Position numbers and translations under genes: made by a program. Of a DNA stretch of 20,844 nt, positions 19,276 through 20,844 are shown piece after piece. The notes under the pieces were generated by a model. That model saw nothing but the letters and a program-made list of their open reading frames with translations, did not search any database and was not told where the DNA came from. Source of the DNA: CAKSFT01 sp045603125 (lineage in GTDB: Bacteria > Bacillota > Clostridia > UBA1381); contig JAZULN010000032.1 in assembly GCA_045603125.1 (NCBI GenBank), forward strand, positions 1 through 20,844. The letters are read 5' to 3'. Each line of letters begins with the position of its first letter. Position 1 is the stretch's first letter.

Positions 19276-19484
19276 AAGGCATTTAGCCTTTCGCATCGAA
19301 ATGGTCAAATCCATTTCCCACAAATCCCTTATTTCGGTTCGTCGAGAACACCGACCCCTACAAATCCCTTATTCGCCAAATCAAAGATTTGGATAGGTCG
19401 TGGCAGTGGCGTTACCCAAATCATAGATTTGGAACGCTCTCCGATAGCCCTTATTTGCCAAATCAGAGATTTGGATATGGGCGT
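19276..19484. repeat. Array of short hairpins and direct repeats between stalk gene and tuf
   Basis: Six consecutive stem-loops fill this spacer: AAGGC/GCCTT (19276-19290), GAAATGG/CCATTTC (19298-19317), GTTC/GAAC within CGGTTC...ACCG (19335-19353), and three copies of CCAAATC-NNN-GATTTGG (19376-19392, 19416-19432, 19458-19474; loops AAA, ATA, AGA). The direct repeat CCCTTATT occurs at 19326, 19366 and 19448, with ACAAATCCCTTATT exactly repeated at 40-bp spacing (19320 and 19360). No open frame or known RNA fold is visible. It resembles palindromic intergenic repeats of the REP/MITE kind, not CRISPR. Confidence 0.75.
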
Positions 19485-19518
19485 AAAAAAAACGGTTTGC
19501 GCTTAGCAAACCGTTTTT
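19485..19518 (-). terminator. Terminator of tuf
   Basis: On the minus strand AAAAACGGTTTGC (from 19518 to 19506) pairs with GCAAACCGTTTTT (19500 to 19488) around a 5-base loop and runs into T8 (19492-19485). It lies 12 bp after the tuf stop. The AAACGGTTT/AAACCGTTT stem and the ACGCCC that follows are shared with the fucI terminator. Confidence 0.92.
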
Positions 19519-19530
19519 AAAATGCTAGAA

Positions 19531-20733
19531 TTATTCAGCGATTTCAGAAACGACACCTGAACCAACTGTTCTACCACCTTCACGAATAGCGAAACGAAGT
19601 CCCTTTTCGATAGCGATAGGAGTGATAAGTTCAACGTCCATCTTTACGTTATCGCCAGGCATACACATTTCTGTACCAGCAGGTAGAGAGATAACGCCTG
19701 TAACGTCAGTTGTTCTGAAATAGAACTGAGGTCTGTAGTTATTAAAGAATGGAGTATGTCTTCCGCCTTCTTCCTTGGTCAATACGTAAACTTCACCAGT
19801 AAACTTTGTGTGAGGCTTGATTGAACCAGGAGCTGCAAGAACTTGACCTCTTTCGATTTCTGTTCTTTGAACACCTCTTAACAATGCACCGATGTTATCA
19901 CCAGCTTCAGCATAGTCAAGAAGCTTTCTGAACATTTCGATACCTGTAACAACAACTTTTCTTAATTCGTCTGTTAAACCAACAACTTCAACTTCGTCAG
20001 AAACCTTTAATTGACCTCTTTCAACTCTACCTGTCGCAACTGTACCACGGCCTGTGATTGAGAAGATATCTTCGATAGGCATCAAGAATGGAAGGTCAGC
20101 CTTTCTTTCTGGTGTTGGGATGTATGAATCAACTTCTGCCATCAACTTCAAGATACATTCGTATTCTGGAGCGTTAACGTCTGTTGATGTTGATTCAAGA
20201 ACCTTAAGACCTGAACCTGAAACGATTGGAGTATCATCTCCAGGGAATTCGTATTCGTTCAATAGGTCTCTGATTTCCATTTCAACTAATTCCATCAATT
20301 CTGGATCGTCTACTTGGTCAGCCTTGTTCATGAATACTACGATGTAAGGAACGCCAACCTGTCTTGATAGAAGGATGTGTTCTCTTGTTTGAGGCATTGG
20401 GCCGTCAGCAGCAGAAACAACAAGGATAGCACCGTCCATCTGAGCAGCACCAGTGATCATATTTTTAACATAGTCAGCGTGTCCCGGACAGTCAACGTGA
20501 GCATAGTGACGATTGTCTGTTTCATACTCAACGTGAGCTGTTGAAATTGTAATACCTCTTTCTCTTTCTTCAGGAGCCTTATCGATATTACCATACTCTG
20601 AATATTCTGCCTGTCCCTTCAAAGCCAATACCTTTGTGATAGCAGCTGTAAGGGTTGTCTTACCGTGGTCAACGTGGCCGATTGTACCAATGTTAACGTG
20701 CGGCTTATTTCTTTCAAATTTAGCTTTTGCCAT
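19531..20733 (-). CDS. tuf: Translation elongation factor Tu
   Basis: This 400-residue GTPase delivers aminoacyl-tRNA to the ribosome. All motifs are intact: P-loop GHVDHGKT (19-26), RERGITI (58-62 region), DCPGH (81-85, catalytic His85), NKADQVDD (136-143, where many species have NKxDMVDD) and the SGSGLKVLE G5 region, where SAL is more usual. Domains 2 and 3 are complete, ending in IREGGRTVGSGVVSEIAE. AAGGAGG precedes the ATG, and a good promoter lies within 75 bp upstream. Tuf can therefore be transcribed on its own, whether or not fusA and the str operon lie beyond the window edge. Confidence 0.98.
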   Translation of the reverse strand: MAKAKFERNKPHVNIGTIGHVDHGKTTLTAAITKVLALKGQAEYSEYGNIDKAPEERERGITISTAHVEYETDNRHYAHVDCPGHADYVKNMITGAAQMDGAILVVSAADGPMPQTREHILLSRQVGVPYIVVFMNKADQVDDPELMELVEMEIRDLLNEYEFPGDDTPIVSGSGLKVLESTSTDVNAPEYECILKLMAEVDSYIPTPERKADLPFLMPIEDIFSITGRGTVATGRVERGQLKVSDEVEVVGLTDELRKVVVTGIEMFRKLLDYAEAGDNIGALLRGVQRTEIERGQVLAAPGSIKPHTKFTGEVYVLTKEEGGRHTPFFNNYRPQFYFRTTDVTGVISLPAGTEMCMPGDNVKMDVELITPIAIEKGLRFAIREGGRTVGSGVVSEIAE

Positions 20734-20763
20734 TGTAGTTTCCTCCTTAAAATTAAACTTACA

Positions 20764-20779
20764 AATAGTAATTACTATT
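20764..20779. promoter_or_regulatory. Perfect 16-bp palindrome at the tuf start site
   Basis: AATAGTAATTACTATT (20764-20779) is a perfect palindrome covering the predicted transcription start and overlapping the -10 element by three bases. It could be a protein-binding site or a leader hairpin; chance is possible in such AT-rich DNA. Confidence 0.4.
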
Positions 20780-20805
20780 GTACAATTTTTTTACTGAAAA
20801 ATCAA
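20777..20805 (-). promoter_or_regulatory. Promoter of tuf
   Basis: On the minus strand TTGATT (20800-20805), a 17-bp spacer and TACAAT (20777-20782). The start is expected near 20770, giving a leader of about 37 nt. Confidence 0.7.
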
Positions 20806-20814
20806 GTCTTTTTC

Positions 20815-20835
20815 GGAATTTTTTTGAAAAATTCC
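20815..20835. repeat. Hairpin upstream of the tuf promoter
   Basis: GGAATTTTT (20815-20823) and AAAAATTCC (20827-20835) are perfect 9-bp inverted repeats around TTG. It may be the terminator of a gene beyond the window edge, separating tuf from it; no clear U-tract outside the stem is seen in either direction. Confidence 0.4.
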
Positions 20836-20844
20836 TTAAAAATG

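Noticed and set aside
19320..19475. A possible CRISPR array because of about 40-bp periodicity
   Set aside because: Repeats are 7-bp palindromes or 14-bp direct repeats with degenerate neighbours. There is no constant 25-36 bp repeat separated by unique spacers, and no cas genes are present.
2433..20627. GGGACA/TGTCCC seems frequent (I counted about 14 copies; about 6 would be expected at roughly 40% GC), with many in the SLH gene
   Set aside because: The excess is modest, was noticed after the fact, and partly follows from repeated Gly-Thr and Gly-Gln coding. A genome-wide k-mer and strand-bias test would be needed before calling it a Chi- or KOPS-like motif.

Overview
The window looks like chromosome from an anaerobic, low-GC Firmicute of the class Clostridia. 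The reasons are AT-rich spacers, strong AGGAGG ribosome-binding sites, -35/-10 promoters close to consensus, TTG starts, a SleB-type cortex hydrolase (suggesting a spore former), an SLH-domain S-layer protein and two secreted proteins with copper-amine-oxidase-N ('stalk') domains. I cannot place the genus. No phage, transposase, CRISPR, rRNA or tRNA is visible.

Layout. At 12-1624 (minus) is the end of an exopolysaccharide-type operon: an ATP-grasp ligase preceded by an initiating sugar-phosphate transferase. A DUF3298-type lipoprotein (1906-2568, plus) converges on a minus-strand block of SleB hydrolase, ComFC phosphoribosyltransferase and a CNNM/CBS/CorC_HlyC membrane protein (2592-5294). 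Divergent from that block is the large SLH surface protein (5573-8137, plus). A bidirectional terminator separates it from a PatA-like aminotransferase and its Lrp/AsnC regulator (8215-9866, minus, overlapping by 4 bp). Divergent from the regulator is an unusual co-directional trio (10161-14162, plus): branched-chain aminotransferase IlvE, a secreted stalk/cohesin-like protein and L-fucose isomerase. Then come threonine synthase, a small P-loop protein and glucose-6-phosphate isomerase (14385-17720, minus), followed by SmpB and a second stalk-domain surface protein (17913-19206, plus). Elongation factor Tu with its own promoter closes the window (19531-20733, minus).

How the genes fit together. 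Most are housekeeping or central metabolism: amino-acid transamination, threonine synthesis, the glucose-6-P/fructose-6-P step, translation and ribosome rescue. Mixed among them are cell-surface genes: S-layer, two stalk proteins, a lipoprotein and polysaccharide initiation. The aminotransferase/AsnC pair facing ilvE suggests coordinated amino-acid control, and both divergent promoters have a palindrome just downstream of the predicted start of transcription.

The least ordinary non-coding feature is a repeat-rich spacer between the second stalk gene and tuf: six consecutive short hairpins, the later ones at about 40-bp spacing, next to the tuf terminator. The spacer after fucI has a terminator and hairpin of related sequence in the same relation to its gene. 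This suggests a dispersed intergenic repeat family. I found no convincing new multi-gene system; the most useful leads are this repeat family, the ilvE-stalk-fucI arrangement, the small P-loop protein with an incomplete Walker B, and the divergent amino-acid regulatory region.
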